Origin: Borrelia hermsii DAH | Lineage (GTDB): Bacteria > Spirochaetota > Spirochaetia > Borreliales > Borreliaceae | Assembly: GCF_023035675.1 (NCBI RefSeq) | Contig: NZ_CP073139.1 | Location: 1 to 54,690 of the forward strand | Direction: 5' to 3' | Length of the DNA stretch: 54,690 nucleotides | Shown: positions 1-7,340 of the stretch, piece after piece | Layout: each line of letters starts with the position of its first letter | Position numbering within the stretch: the stretch's first letter is position 1 | Program-made: the position numbers and the translations under genes | The notes under the pieces: generated by a model | The model's database searches: none | What the model was told of the DNA's origin: nothing | What the model saw: only the letters and a program-made list of their open reading frames with translations

Positions 1-1110
1 ATGAGGAGCACAAAAAAGCCTACCAAAAAACATCAATATAAATTAATCGTTTTAATATCTACACTAAACTACATGAACTTAAATCTTAAAAAATACACCC
101 AAAGCAACATACTTTATTACTTTAATAACAATATGAAAAGAAATGGCCAAAAACTTGCTAAGCTTAAAACACTTCAAAAATATCTTTATAAATTAGAAAA
201 AGAATTAGGTGTCACAATTAATTATTACAGACATTTGGGTGTTAACATGGGAACTGAAATTCACTATGACCTTAAGTATTCTAAAAAAGAATGTCATCAC
301 ATAATCAATAAATACTTCAAAGAAAAAAAAGAAGAGAGACACAAAGATCGTGTAAATGCTAGTCTTGAAAAAAGATGTAATAAAAAGGGGAGTGTAGAAA
401 AGGGGGAGTGTATATATAATATATATAATAATAAAAAAGAAGAAAAGAAAGACATAAAAGAAATAGAAAAACTGCAAGTAAAAAAGTACGCTAAGAAATG
501 CAATTTTAGATCAAATGCTTTCTTCTCTATTTTGAATTTAAAACTAGAAAAAGATGTTACAATTAAAGTGCTTAAGATACTTAAAAGGACAGAAAACTTC
601 ATCGAAAAAACTAAACACAAGAAAAAAATCAATATTAAGTCACAAGAAAACAAGCTTGCAAGTAAGCAAAAGGAATTAAGTAGAATACTGGATGAAACAA
701 AAGTCATCTTAAAAAATGAAGGCTATAACAGTAAACAGTTGGAAATCCAAATACAAAAGGTATATGAGCAATATAAAGATAAACCACACTTTATCATAGA
801 AAACAATAAGTACAATGACTTAGAAAAGATAATAGGGAAGCTTAAAAAGACGGTTGAACGTGTTAAAGTAACCGCAAAAGAAGATGAGAAAGAAATTAGG
901 AATAACCTATTTAGCATACTTCTTGAACAATTAAGACATAAAGTAGACACATCAGTTTTAGTACCAATACTGAAAGATTATTTAAACAAACAGAACAAAT
1001 TGGAGTATAACAAGGTATTTAATAATCATTATTACTACGAAATTTTAGAGTTAGTAGAGAGTGGTGGGAATTATTTAAAATTAGGAGAACCCAAAAAAAT
1101 TACGAGTTAA
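1..1110 (+). CDS. Borrelia plasmid replication/maintenance protein, PF57/62 family
   Basis: A 369-residue basic, Lys/Asn-rich protein that opens the maintenance operon. In Borrelia, members of this family (Pfam Borrelia_orfA, from memory) are needed for autonomous replication and are regarded as initiators. The first 110 residues look like a compact helical DNA-binding part (basic segments at 46-67 and 93-112), followed by a charged coiled-coil-like middle (about 180-300). The start is supported by GGAG at 54680-54683, seven bases upstream across the circle junction. The TAA stop forms part of the TAAGGA ribosome site of the next gene, so the two are translationally linked. An A8 run at 323-330 is shortened in copy B. 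Confidence 0.85.
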   Translation: MRSTKKPTKKHQYKLIVLISTLNYMNLNLKKYTQSNILYYFNNNMKRNGQKLAKLKTLQKYLYKLEKELGVTINYYRHLGVNMGTEIHYDLKYSKKECHHIINKYFKEKKEERHKDRVNASLEKRCNKKGSVEKGECIYNIYNNKKEEKKDIKEIEKLQVKKYAKKCNFRSNAFFSILNLKLEKDVTIKVLKILKRTENFIEKTKHKKKINIKSQENKLASKQKELSRILDETKVILKNEGYNSKQLEIQIQKVYEQYKDKPHFIIENNKYNDLEKIIGKLKKTVERVKVTAKEDEKEIRNNLFSILLEQLRHKVDTSVLVPILKDYLNKQNKLEYNKVFNNHYYYEILELVESGGNYLKLGEPKKITS

Positions 1111-1119
1111 GGATTAGTT

Positions 1120-1677
1120 GTGGAGAGTGTATTAGAACGCCTCAAGAAAAAGGAATCAGAGATTAAAGAGAAAAGAGATAAACCCATCTTTGTTAAGATA
1201 GAAAGTCATAATGACAGGACATTATATCACACAAAAATTATGACAGATTTTTATGCATTTGGCATTAATAAAAAGCAAAATAAATTTTTTATTTTGCTTA
1301 GAACATTATTTAATAGAAAGAAAGCGGAATTTTTTAATCTATTTCCTGCAAGAGAAGATGATAAATTTTTAGGTATTTTTTACGGATATAGGAAACCAAT
1401 CAAGAATGTTGTAACAAGATATGAGGAGAACGGGATTATGAAAGCATCTACCTTTTCAAAGGTTTACTACATAGAATTTAGGTTCAAGAAAGGTAGCGTG
1501 TTTTGCTATATTGTAGGAATTTCTTATTTACTTAGAAAGGATAAAACCGATACGAAATATTGCAAATCTTTAGTTGAGAATCTTGCAAACTTAGAAAAGG
1601 AAGTATATGAATTTTATGGTAAAAAATTATCAGACGGAGGGCGCATAAATAAATGGATAGAAAAAAACCTAAGATAA
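1120..1677 (+). CDS. Plasmid partition-associated protein, PF50 family (DUF226-like)
   Basis: A 185-residue protein recognised as the Borrelia PF50 family by its position between PF57/62 and parA and by the central aromatic-rich core (FYAFGINKKQNKFF at about 41-54 and FYGYRKPIKNVV at 89-100). The family works in plasmid maintenance alongside ParA; its biochemical role is not established. It starts at GTG, with AAGGA at 1109-1113 overlapping the stop of the upstream gene; no ATG is suitably placed. Its 3' end overlaps parA by 25 bases, which supports coupled expression. Confidence 0.82.
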   Translation: MESVLERLKKKESEIKEKRDKPIFVKIESHNDRTLYHTKIMTDFYAFGINKKQNKFFILLRTLFNRKKAEFFNLFPAREDDKFLGIFYGYRKPIKNVVTRYEENGIMKASTFSKVYYIEFRFKKGSVFCYIVGISYLLRKDKTDTKYCKSLVENLANLEKEVYEFYGKKLSDGGRINKWIEKNLR

Positions 1678-2402
1678 TCACTATAGCATCAATTAAAGGG
1701 GGTGTTGGGAAAAGTACAAGTTCAATCATATTTGCAACACTATTGGCCCAAAAGCATAAAGTGCTTTTAATTGATATGGATACCCAAGCTTCTACTACTA
1801 GTTATTTTTATGAAAAAATAGAGGATCAAAATATAGATTTAAGAATAAATAACATATATGAAGTTTTAATAGATAAATTAAACGTCAATAGTTCAATTCT
1901 AAATGTTGAAAGTAATTTAGATTTAATCCCTAGTTATTTGACCTTACATAGTATAAATGCATTTGGATATAAGCATACTCTTAGTGAATTTAAATTAAAG
2001 AATGACCTGAAATATTTGAATATTAAGTATGATTACATAGTAATTGATACTCCCCCAAGTTTAGATTTCACATTAACTAGTTCTTTAATTTGTTGTAATT
2101 ATGTAATAGTGCCGATGACAGCTGAAAAATGGACAATTGAAAGCTTTGACCTTTTAAAATTTTTTATGGAAAAAATAGCTTTAGAACTTCCTATTTTTTT
2201 TATTATTACTAGGTTTAAGAAAAACAATACACATAAACGATTATTAGAAATGATTAATTCAAAAAGTAATTTTTTGGGAACTATATCAGAACGGGAAGAC
2301 TTGAATAAAAGAATAGCAGAAAACAATATTTTTGATTTTGGAAAAGACTATATTAAAGAATATGAAAATTCTTTAATAAATTTTTTTAAAAGAGTTGATT
2401 GA
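1653..2402 (+). CDS. parA: ParA-family partition ATPase (PF32)
   Basis: A 249-residue Walker-type ATPase that segregates the plasmid. The deviant Walker A motif KGGVGKST is at residues 15-22, the A' motif LIDMDTQAS at 39-47 and the Walker B strand VIDTPPS near 131-137. GGAGG at 1636-1640 sits 12 bases before the ATG, inside the PF50 gene. PF32 sequence normally defines plasmid compatibility group in Borrelia, so two identical copies could persist together only as a joined molecule. The extreme C terminus (NFFKRVD) depends on a T7 run at 2381-2387. Copy B has T6, which would give a longer end reading LKELIDLNISSTR; which is correct is open. Confidence 0.93.
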   Translation: MDRKKPKIITIASIKGGVGKSTSSIIFATLLAQKHKVLLIDMDTQASTTSYFYEKIEDQNIDLRINNIYEVLIDKLNVNSSILNVESNLDLIPSYLTLHSINAFGYKHTLSEFKLKNDLKYLNIKYDYIVIDTPPSLDFTLTSSLICCNYVIVPMTAEKWTIESFDLLKFFMEKIALELPIFFIITRFKKNNTHKRLLEMINSKSNFLGTISEREDLNKRIAENNIFDFGKDYIKEYENSLINFFKRVD

Positions 2403-2403
2403 T

Positions 2404-2439
2404 TTAAATATTAGTTCAACGCGTTGAACTAATATTTAA
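2404..2439. promoter_or_regulatory. 36-bp perfect palindrome, candidate parS/partition site
   Basis: Every base pairs about the centre between 2421 and 2422 (core GTTCAACG/CGTTGAAC). It lies between the parA stop and the PF49 start. A perfect dyad between parA and the parB-like gene is the expected position for a partition centre or an operon operator. It is not followed by a T run, so a simple terminator is unlikely. It is conserved in copy B. Confidence 0.6.
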
Positions 2440-2459
2440 TATAATTCAAGAGGTTCGAT

Positions 2460-3038
2460 ATGAAAAATAATAAAGAATTAAAAATTAATAAAAGAAATAT
2501 TGATTCAAAAGGGAATGCATTACTTACTGCATCTGATGATAATGAAGAAGGTGCGGGAACAGTTCGTTATAATGCATTGAAAAAGAAATTATATATAAAT
2601 CTTAGGGAAGGAATCTATAACAGAATAGAGTGTATGAAGATTTTAAAAGAAATAAAAGATAATGAATATTATAAGTTAGATGGATATAAAAGTTTTGATG
2701 CTTTTATAAGAAATTATGATGTTGCAAAAACCCAAGCTTATAATTATTTAAAAATTGCAACAGCCTTAGAAGAAGGATTGTTAGAGGAGCAATATGTACT
2801 AGAAAATGGATTTAGACAAATATTAAGCTTACTAAAGGATAAAGAAAGTGCAACAATAAAGAAATCAAAAGTAAATCCAATAAAACCATTAAGGTTTCAA
2901 CTTAAAAGTCAAGAAAGTTATGGTTTTTATAAGAGCAATGCTAAATTTACTAGTTTTTTAATGGATGAACTTTTTGAAAATCAAAAAGATTTGCTTGATA
3001 AGCTTTTGAAGAAGTATAAAGAATTAAAAGGGGAATGA
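2460..3038 (+). CDS. PF49-family partition protein (ParB-like role)
   Basis: A 192-residue protein, the fourth gene of the Borrelia maintenance set. Residues about 58-105 hold a helix-rich stretch (YKSFDAFIRNYDVAKTQAYN) that looks like a helix-turn-helix DNA-binding segment; the C-terminal 30 residues are strongly charged. No ParB nuclease-like motifs are visible, so calling it the centromere-binding partner of ParA is inference from gene order and from the palindrome 20 bases upstream. AGAGG at 2449-2453 is a usable ribosome site. The TGA stop is followed at once by the AAGGA of bdr. Confidence 0.8.
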   Translation: MKNNKELKINKRNIDSKGNALLTASDDNEEGAGTVRYNALKKKLYINLREGIYNRIECMKILKEIKDNEYYKLDGYKSFDAFIRNYDVAKTQAYNYLKIATALEEGLLEEQYVLENGFRQILSLLKDKESATIKKSKVNPIKPLRFQLKSQESYGFYKSNAKFTSFLMDELFENQKDLLDKLLKKYKELKGE

Positions 3039-3051
3039 TAAGGACGTATTT

Positions 3052-3666
3052 ATGAGTAATTTAGCATATAAAACATATAGAACAGAAGATTTAAGGGTAG
3101 AGTTTTTAAATAAGGGGTTTACTGAAGAAGCAGTAGATTTCATTTTACTTCATAATGATAATTCTAATTTTGAAGTCTTAAGGGAAAAGATGAATTCATT
3201 AGAACAACAAATGATTAATGTAGAACAGAACTTAGAAAAAGATATTGAATTCATTAGGATGGAATTTAACAATAAACTAGAAAATTTGGATACTAAGATA
3301 GACAATGTAGAGAAGAATTTACAGAAAGACATATCTAATTTAGAGCGCAGTTTACTTAAAGAAATAGAAAGAAATAATGCAGTCTTAAGAGAAGAAATGA
3401 AAAAAGATAATGCAATCTTAAGAGAAGAAATGAAAAGAGATAATGCAGTCTTAAGAGAAGAAATGAAAAAAGATAATGCAGTCTTAAGAGAAGAAATGAA
3501 AAAAGATAATGCAGTACTATTAGAAAAGCTTGATATGTCAAATAAAGTTTTATTAGAAAAGCTTAAGATAGGGAATAGGATGTTAAACCTTATTTCATTG
3601 ATAGGAATGCCCATCATTACTTCTATTCTTGTATACATAATAACAAACTATTTTGGGAGGGGGTAA
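3052..3666 (+). CDS. bdr: Bdr repeat protein, partition-operon copy
   Basis: A 204-residue Borrelia direct repeat protein. Residues 1-40 form the conserved helical head, 40-107 a coiled coil, and 108-151 four near-perfect 11-residue repeats (consensus DNAVLREEMKK) followed by two decayed units. A hydrophobic segment at about 178-201 is a likely single inner-membrane anchor. Bdr proteins are membrane-associated and their cellular role is unknown. The ribosome site is AAGGA at 3040-3044. It is the last gene of the maintenance operon. In copy B the repeats and membrane anchor are deleted. Confidence 0.88.
   Translation: MSNLAYKTYRTEDLRVEFLNKGFTEEAVDFILLHNDNSNFEVLREKMNSLEQQMINVEQNLEKDIEFIRMEFNNKLENLDTKIDNVEKNLQKDISNLERSLLKEIERNNAVLREEMKKDNAILREEMKRDNAVLREEMKKDNAVLREEMKKDNAVLLEKLDMSNKVLLEKLKIGNRMLNLISLIGMPIITSILVYIITNYFGRG
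3373..3570 (+). repeat. 33-bp tandem repeats inside bdr
   Basis: Four full units (3373-3405, 3406-3438, 3439-3471, 3472-3504) differ by only a few bases. Two degenerate units follow to 3570. The period is exactly 11 codons, so changes in repeat number keep the frame. Confidence 0.9.
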
Positions 3667-3780
3667 TGATACTGAAAATACAGGTAGTTGATTTTACTTT
3701 ATATTTGGTGTACGATAATTATCGTTAGTAGTGCTATTCGTTTTAGGACTACCTATTTTATGATCACCATCAGTGGGCCT

Positions 3781-3832
3781 TAGAGCTTAGTTAAGGATTC
3801 TTTTAAGAGTTTTTAATTAAGCTCTAAATTTT
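3781..3832 (+). terminator. Probable terminator of the maintenance operon
   Basis: A 14-pair stem (3781-3794 with 3813-3826, one G-T pair) with an 18-base loop, followed by AATTTTT. It lies 115 bases after the bdr stop and before the recT promoter. Confidence 0.5.
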
Positions 3833-3893
3833 TATCTTCAAGTTTAATAATGCAATATTTTGCTATCTTTTTATGATTTTTTTGTTAATAGTA

Positions 3894-3948
3894 TTGCAAA
3901 ATTTTAGTTTTTGTTATATATTATTTTTAATAATTCATAAAATAGGAG
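3894..3948 (+). promoter_or_regulatory. recT promoter and leader
   Basis: TTGCAA at 3894-3899, a 17-base spacer and TATATT at 3917-3922 make a good sigma-70 type promoter. The following leader to GGAG (3945-3948) is the same as the leader of the nuclease gene: 30 of 32 bases match 27792-27823 read on the other strand. Confidence 0.6.
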
Positions 3949-3956
3949 ATTAAACC

Positions 3957-5183
3957 ATGAATAATAATATGACAAAACCTGAGATATCAAATACGATTAG
4001 TACAATAACAGAAAAAATGAATTCAAGTAATATTTATGAGGTATGGGAAGCATATAAGAGTATGCATGGACTTAAAAGGATGGATACTCAATCAGAGAGA
4101 GAAATCTTAACTTTACTACAAGTAAATAATCTAAATCCATTCAAGAAGGAAGCATACATAATCCCATTTAATGGGAGATATGCAGTTGTGGTAGCATATC
4201 AAACATTACTTATAAGGGCATATGAGGCAGGGTATAGTAAATATAGCCTTGAATTTAAAGAAGAGATGGTTAAGACAATTAAAATTGATTCTAAAGGTAA
4301 TAAAATGGTACAAGAAGATTGGCAATGTACAGCTTACTTCAAATCAGAGCATGGTAATATTTATAGTTTTTCTGTTTTATTTAATGAGTATTACAAAAAC
4401 TCACCTATTTGGAGAGAGAAACCAGTATTTATGTTAAGGAAATGTGCAGTTAGTTGTCTATGCAGAACTTTGCCAGGCGCGGGGCTTGAGAGTATGCCCT
4501 ATATAAGAGAAGAGTTAGGAGATACAGATGATCTTTATGAAGCTCATAAGGCACAACAAATAGGGCATACTGAAACTGAAAAAATAGTGACTAAAGAGAT
4601 GCGCCCTGTTGATTATGAGTCTGTTACCAAAAGTGATAATAAGCATGTACCATCCAATCTATCAATTGAGAGTGAGGAAGATAATGATGCAAATACCTTA
4701 GGAACTAGACAAGACACAACACAGGAACAATCTAAGGGTGTAGAAACCCCACCTGTAGATGTGAATAGAGTTGTGAAATCTAATAATACTAATACAGTAG
4801 GAGTAAATAAAGATAATAAAGCTAATTCAATTAAGTTTAGTTGCTATAAAAGTCTTCTTATAGCAGCACGTGGTATGCATAAGCATTTGGTTGATAAACC
4901 ATTTAAGAGTATATCGCAGATAAATGCATATTTAAGTGCTATAAAGAAGGGGGATGATTCTTCCTTTTTAGAGTATTTTAATATGAACAAAGCTTTAAGG
5001 AGTGTTAACTATTGGATAGAACTCATTAGAGAATATATATTTAAGAATAATCATCTTATGAGGAAGTTAGATCAATTTGAGGCATTTATAGCGCTTATGC
5101 AGCCTAAATATGAGGATAGTCCACTCAGATTATTTGGATTCTTGTCAAGAGAAGAAGAATTAAGATATTTATTTGATACATAG
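3957..5183 (+). CDS. RecT/Bet-like single-strand annealing protein with C-terminal extension
   Basis: A 408-residue protein. Residues about 25-190 match the RecT family, which anneals complementary single strands during phage recombination: LNPFKKEAYIIPF at 59-71, YQTLLIRA at 81-88 and a Cys-rich helix with TLPGAG near 160-178. Residues 190-275 are a low-complexity Asn/Asp/Thr linker. Residues about 278-408 form a separate helical domain I do not recognise. It is expressed from its own promoter and ends at a convergent terminator. Its likely partners are the YqaJ-type nuclease and SSB on the far side of the origin region, which share its leader sequence. Confidence 0.8.
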   Translation: MNNNMTKPEISNTISTITEKMNSSNIYEVWEAYKSMHGLKRMDTQSEREILTLLQVNNLNPFKKEAYIIPFNGRYAVVVAYQTLLIRAYEAGYSKYSLEFKEEMVKTIKIDSKGNKMVQEDWQCTAYFKSEHGNIYSFSVLFNEYYKNSPIWREKPVFMLRKCAVSCLCRTLPGAGLESMPYIREELGDTDDLYEAHKAQQIGHTETEKIVTKEMRPVDYESVTKSDNKHVPSNLSIESEEDNDANTLGTRQDTTQEQSKGVETPPVDVNRVVKSNNTNTVGVNKDNKANSIKFSCYKSLLIAARGMHKHLVDKPFKSISQINAYLSAIKKGDDSSFLEYFNMNKALRSVNYWIELIREYIFKNNHLMRKLDQFEAFIALMQPKYEDSPLRLFGFLSREEELRYLFDT

Positions 5184-5202
5184 ATGATAATTTAAAGCAA
5201 AT

Positions 5203-5220
5203 AAGCCCCATTAGGGGCTT
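5203..5220. terminator. Bidirectional terminator between recT and the late operon
   Basis: A 7-bp GC-rich stem (AAGCCCC / GGGGCTT) with an ATTA loop in a strongly AT-rich setting, placed 19 bases after the recT stop and 9 bases past the end of the leftward operon. It serves convergent transcripts. Confidence 0.75.
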
Positions 5221-5229
5221 TAAATAATA

Positions 5230-5583
5230 TTAATTTTGTAATTTTGAATATTTTTTGTAAACCGCTTCAGCAATAGGTTTAGTTATCTTGATGTATGCTT
5301 TGAAAATGTTGATATTAAACATTAAATCCTGGATTGTCTGTTCAGACTTGAGTGTAGAAGAATCAAAATAAGTAAACTTAGGATACTTTGGGTCATTAAC
5401 TTTCTTTTTTGTACGTGTTAAGAATACTTGCAAGTACATAACATAATCAGCTAGCTTAGCTTCATAAGTACTTAATTCTGTGAGGGTTTGGGTTTTAGGA
5501 AATGTTGGTTCTTCCGTTAGAGAAGCAATAGATGTACATGAGAAGATAAGCGTTAAGAAAGTTAAATTTACTAGTTTTTTCAA
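5230..5583 (-). CDS. Small putative lipoprotein at the end of the lysis cassette
   Basis: A 117-residue protein with a basic start, a hydrophobic core and a spirochaete-type lipobox (IFSC, Cys16), so probably exported and lipidated. The rest is helical and charged, with no second membrane segment. It is the last gene of the leftward operon, one base after the stop of its upstream neighbour. It corresponds in position to the conserved gene following blyB in cp32 plasmids. No enzymatic motif is seen. Because Borrelia has two membranes, an outer-membrane lysis role (spanin-like) is a possibility but unproven. Confidence 0.7.
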   Translation of the reverse strand: MKKLVNLTFLTLIFSCTSIASLTEEPTFPKTQTLTELSTYEAKLADYVMYLQVFLTRTKKKVNDPKYPKFTYFDSSTLKSEQTIQDLMFNINIFKAYIKITKPIAEAVYKKYSKLQN

Positions 5584-5584
5584 A

Positions 5585-5920
5585 TTAGGCCTCCTTTAAC
5601 ATTTTGATGTAAGTACTCATGAGCTTATTACGTTTAGCTCTAAGTTGAGAAATGTATTTTGAATAATCATCATAATCCCCAGCAGTTTCTATTATCTCGA
5701 TGTTGAGCCTTAGTATTTCTTCAATTTCAGAGAGTAGTTTGATAGCTTCCTTTTGTTCCATTTGATATACACTTGCCTCATATAGTGAGTAAAAATAATT
5801 AACCACTTTGGTGAAAATATTAATGTAGGTTACGGTGTTTTTACCTTGGTGGTTATTTTTTATAATTTCTGTAAATTTGTTTAGGATATCAACACTTAAT
5901 TTAGCAGTACTTAATTTCAT
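5585..5920 (-). CDS. Conserved lysis-cassette protein, function unknown
   Basis: A 111-residue, wholly helical, soluble-looking protein. It overlaps blyB by four bases (ATGA arrangement), so translation is coupled. Charged heptad-like spacing over residues 55-105 suggests a helical bundle. There is no signal peptide or membrane segment. Its conserved place between blyB and the lipoprotein gene is the only clue to function. Confidence 0.7.
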   Translation of the reverse strand: MKLSTAKLSVDILNKFTEIIKNNHQGKNTVTYINIFTKVVNYFYSLYEASVYQMEQKEAIKLLSEIEEILRLNIEIIETAGDYDDYSKYISQLRAKRNKLMSTYIKMLKEA

Positions 5921-6237
5921 TTGACCTCCTTTTCAATTGATGAGATTTCTAATGGTAATTGCATATTATCTGGATTGCTATTAACCTTTTCTATAAATTT
6001 TTTGATTTTAGTTTGGATAGGTTCAAGTGTTTCTCTTATTTGCGGAGTTAAGGCATTCTCTAACCTTTCCATATTTTGTGTATAGATAATCTGATATTCT
6101 GTGTAAATGTCGTTTAGTAGCATGAATGTTTTATGAGCATTTTCATTAAACGACCCATCTTCAAAATTAGATAGTGTGTCAAATAATGTTACGATTGCAT
6201 TTAAAGCAGTATCTAAAGAATTACGATCAAGTATCAT
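5917..6237 (-). CDS. blyB: BlyB, holin-associated protein
   Basis: A 106-residue helical protein without a membrane segment, coded directly after BlyA and overlapping it by four bases. It is recognised as BlyB from size, composition and position; in B. burgdorferi BlyB is described as a soluble accessory that promotes BlyA activity. AGGAGG lies on the coding strand a few bases before the ATG, within blyA. Confidence 0.8.
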   Translation of the reverse strand: MILDRNSLDTALNAIVTLFDTLSNFEDGSFNENAHKTFMLLNDIYTEYQIIYTQNMERLENALTPQIRETLEPIQTKIKKFIEKVNSNPDNMQLPLEISSIEKEVK

Positions 6238-6431
6238 AAATCCTCCTTTTCTTTGTCTCTGTCATGTATTTTTATCTTACTTAATAAGATACTTAGCATA
6301 TCTTTGATTACTGGTTTGAAAATCAAACCCAAACTTAATATAAAAATACTAATAATGATTAACTTCACTTCATTGATGTTAATTAGTTGAAGTAAAAAAT
6401 CTAATATGTTATTAATACTTAATTCATTCAA
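6234..6431 (-). CDS. blyA: BlyA, phage holin
   Basis: A small membrane protein with one strong hydrophobic segment (VKLIIISIFILSLGLIF), a short amphipathic segment and a highly charged C-terminal tail, as in BlyA of cp32. Holins form the membrane lesion that ends the infection. I place the start at TTG (65 residues) because a near-ideal Shine-Dalgarno, GAGGTGA, sits about five bases upstream. The in-frame GTG at 6440-6438, three codons earlier, lies inside that Shine-Dalgarno and is unlikely to be used. The 70 bases upstream of this TTG form a gap with two direct AACTATATA repeats and may hold a promoter. Confidence 0.85.
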   Translation of the reverse strand: MNELSINNILDFLLQLININEVKLIIISIFILSLGLIFKPVIKDMLSILLSKIKIHDRDKEKEDL

Positions 6432-6501
6432 CTTTATCACCTCGTGTTTATAATTGGTAAGCTACAACTATATAGCAAAGAATAGCAAAAACTATATAAA
6501 G

Positions 6502-7329
6502 TTATAACTTTACTAAAACCGGAACACGATTACCATTTATATATCCACGTTTTTGAATGTACCATCCTCTAAGTACTGGACATAAAATATCTACATAAGC
6601 ATTTTTAGCACCGTAATAATATGCTGTTGACTTTTGTGAGCTATCAGTGTATTTAAGTGCTACTTTTTTTGCATATTTAGTACCAGACGCATTGATTGTG
6701 AGAGCAACAGTAATGTCTAAATAAATAGGGTTATCATCATCAGATGTATAAAATAAGAGTTCAACTTCTTGATTTGAATATTCTGATGTCATGTCTAATA
6801 CGTAAGCTTGATTCTTAAAATAAGATGGGTAAATATATGAACTTGTAGTTTTGCTTTTTGTTGTAGTAAACCCAGAAGGAATTCCTGTTAAATATTCAGG
6901 TACTGGGGATTTTTGTAGCGTACTATAATTCATAATTACAAACTTATCATTTTTAGTTAATGTAGTTGATGATATATTTCCTATAATTCTGTCTCTTACT
7001 TTATCAGAAATATTATAAACACCGTTATTGGCATTGTTGAGTAATTTTTCAAGCACTTTATTATAAGCTTGATTTATAAAGTTTTCATTTGCTAATAGTT
7101 CAGTAGCAATTGTATCTTTAATGACTTCTTTGAAATACTCAAGTCCTTCATTTTTGAAGATTTTGTCTTTAGTTTTTTTAAGAAAATTTTCATATGTAAT
7201 TGCATTGCAATTAGAACTTCCATCATCAAGTAGCATTAAATCAGTTTTTTGAATATCACCAACTCTGTTTAGGTTGTTGATTTGGATAAATTCTTCTTCA
7301 TCAATTAAGAGTTTCTCTTCACTTGACAT
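6502..7329 (-). CDS. Putative tail fibre/tip protein (DUF685-like)
   Basis: A 275-residue protein at the distal end of the tail module, directly after the tail protein I candidate and before the lysis genes: the usual place of the fibre or receptor-binding gene. The N-terminal 120 residues are helical and polar and may attach to the baseplate. Residues about 130-275 are Ser/Thr/Tyr-rich with alternating hydrophobics, suggesting a beta-rich tip. I associate it with the Borrelia family DUF685 from memory. Receptor binding is inference from position. Confidence 0.65.
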   Translation of the reverse strand: MSSEEKLLIDEEEFIQINNLNRVGDIQKTDLMLLDDGSSNCNAITYENFLKKTKDKIFKNEGLEYFKEVIKDTIATELLANENFINQAYNKVLEKLLNNANNGVYNISDKVRDRIIGNISSTTLTKNDKFVIMNYSTLQKSPVPEYLTGIPSGFTTTKSKTTSSYIYPSYFKNQAYVLDMTSEYSNQEVELLFYTSDDDNPIYLDITVALTINASGTKYAKKVALKYTDSSQKSTAYYYGAKNAYVDILCPVLRGWYIQKRGYINGNRVPVLVKL

Positions 7330-7340
7330 TAATGTTCTCC

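Larger units (their letters stand above)
3667..3956. other. Intergenic region between bdr and recT
   Basis: These 290 bases hold no gene. From left to right they contain a 7-bp inverted repeat (3682-3688 with 3748-3754) enclosing the 14-bp palindrome ACGATAATTATCGT at 3712-3725, then a long hairpin at 3781-3826, then the recT promoter and leader from 3894. The whole region is missing from copy B. Confidence 0.7.

Noticed and set aside
205..950. Reading frames on the minus strand inside the replication gene
   Set aside because: They are Phe/Leu/Ser-rich shadows of a Lys-rich coding strand without start signals; similar shadows lie opposite bdr, the tape measure and the sheath genes.
3373..3570. 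CRISPR-like regular repeats
   Set aside because: The 33-bp units are directly adjacent with no spacers and lie in frame within bdr; the same applies to 19679-19810 and 46388-46519.
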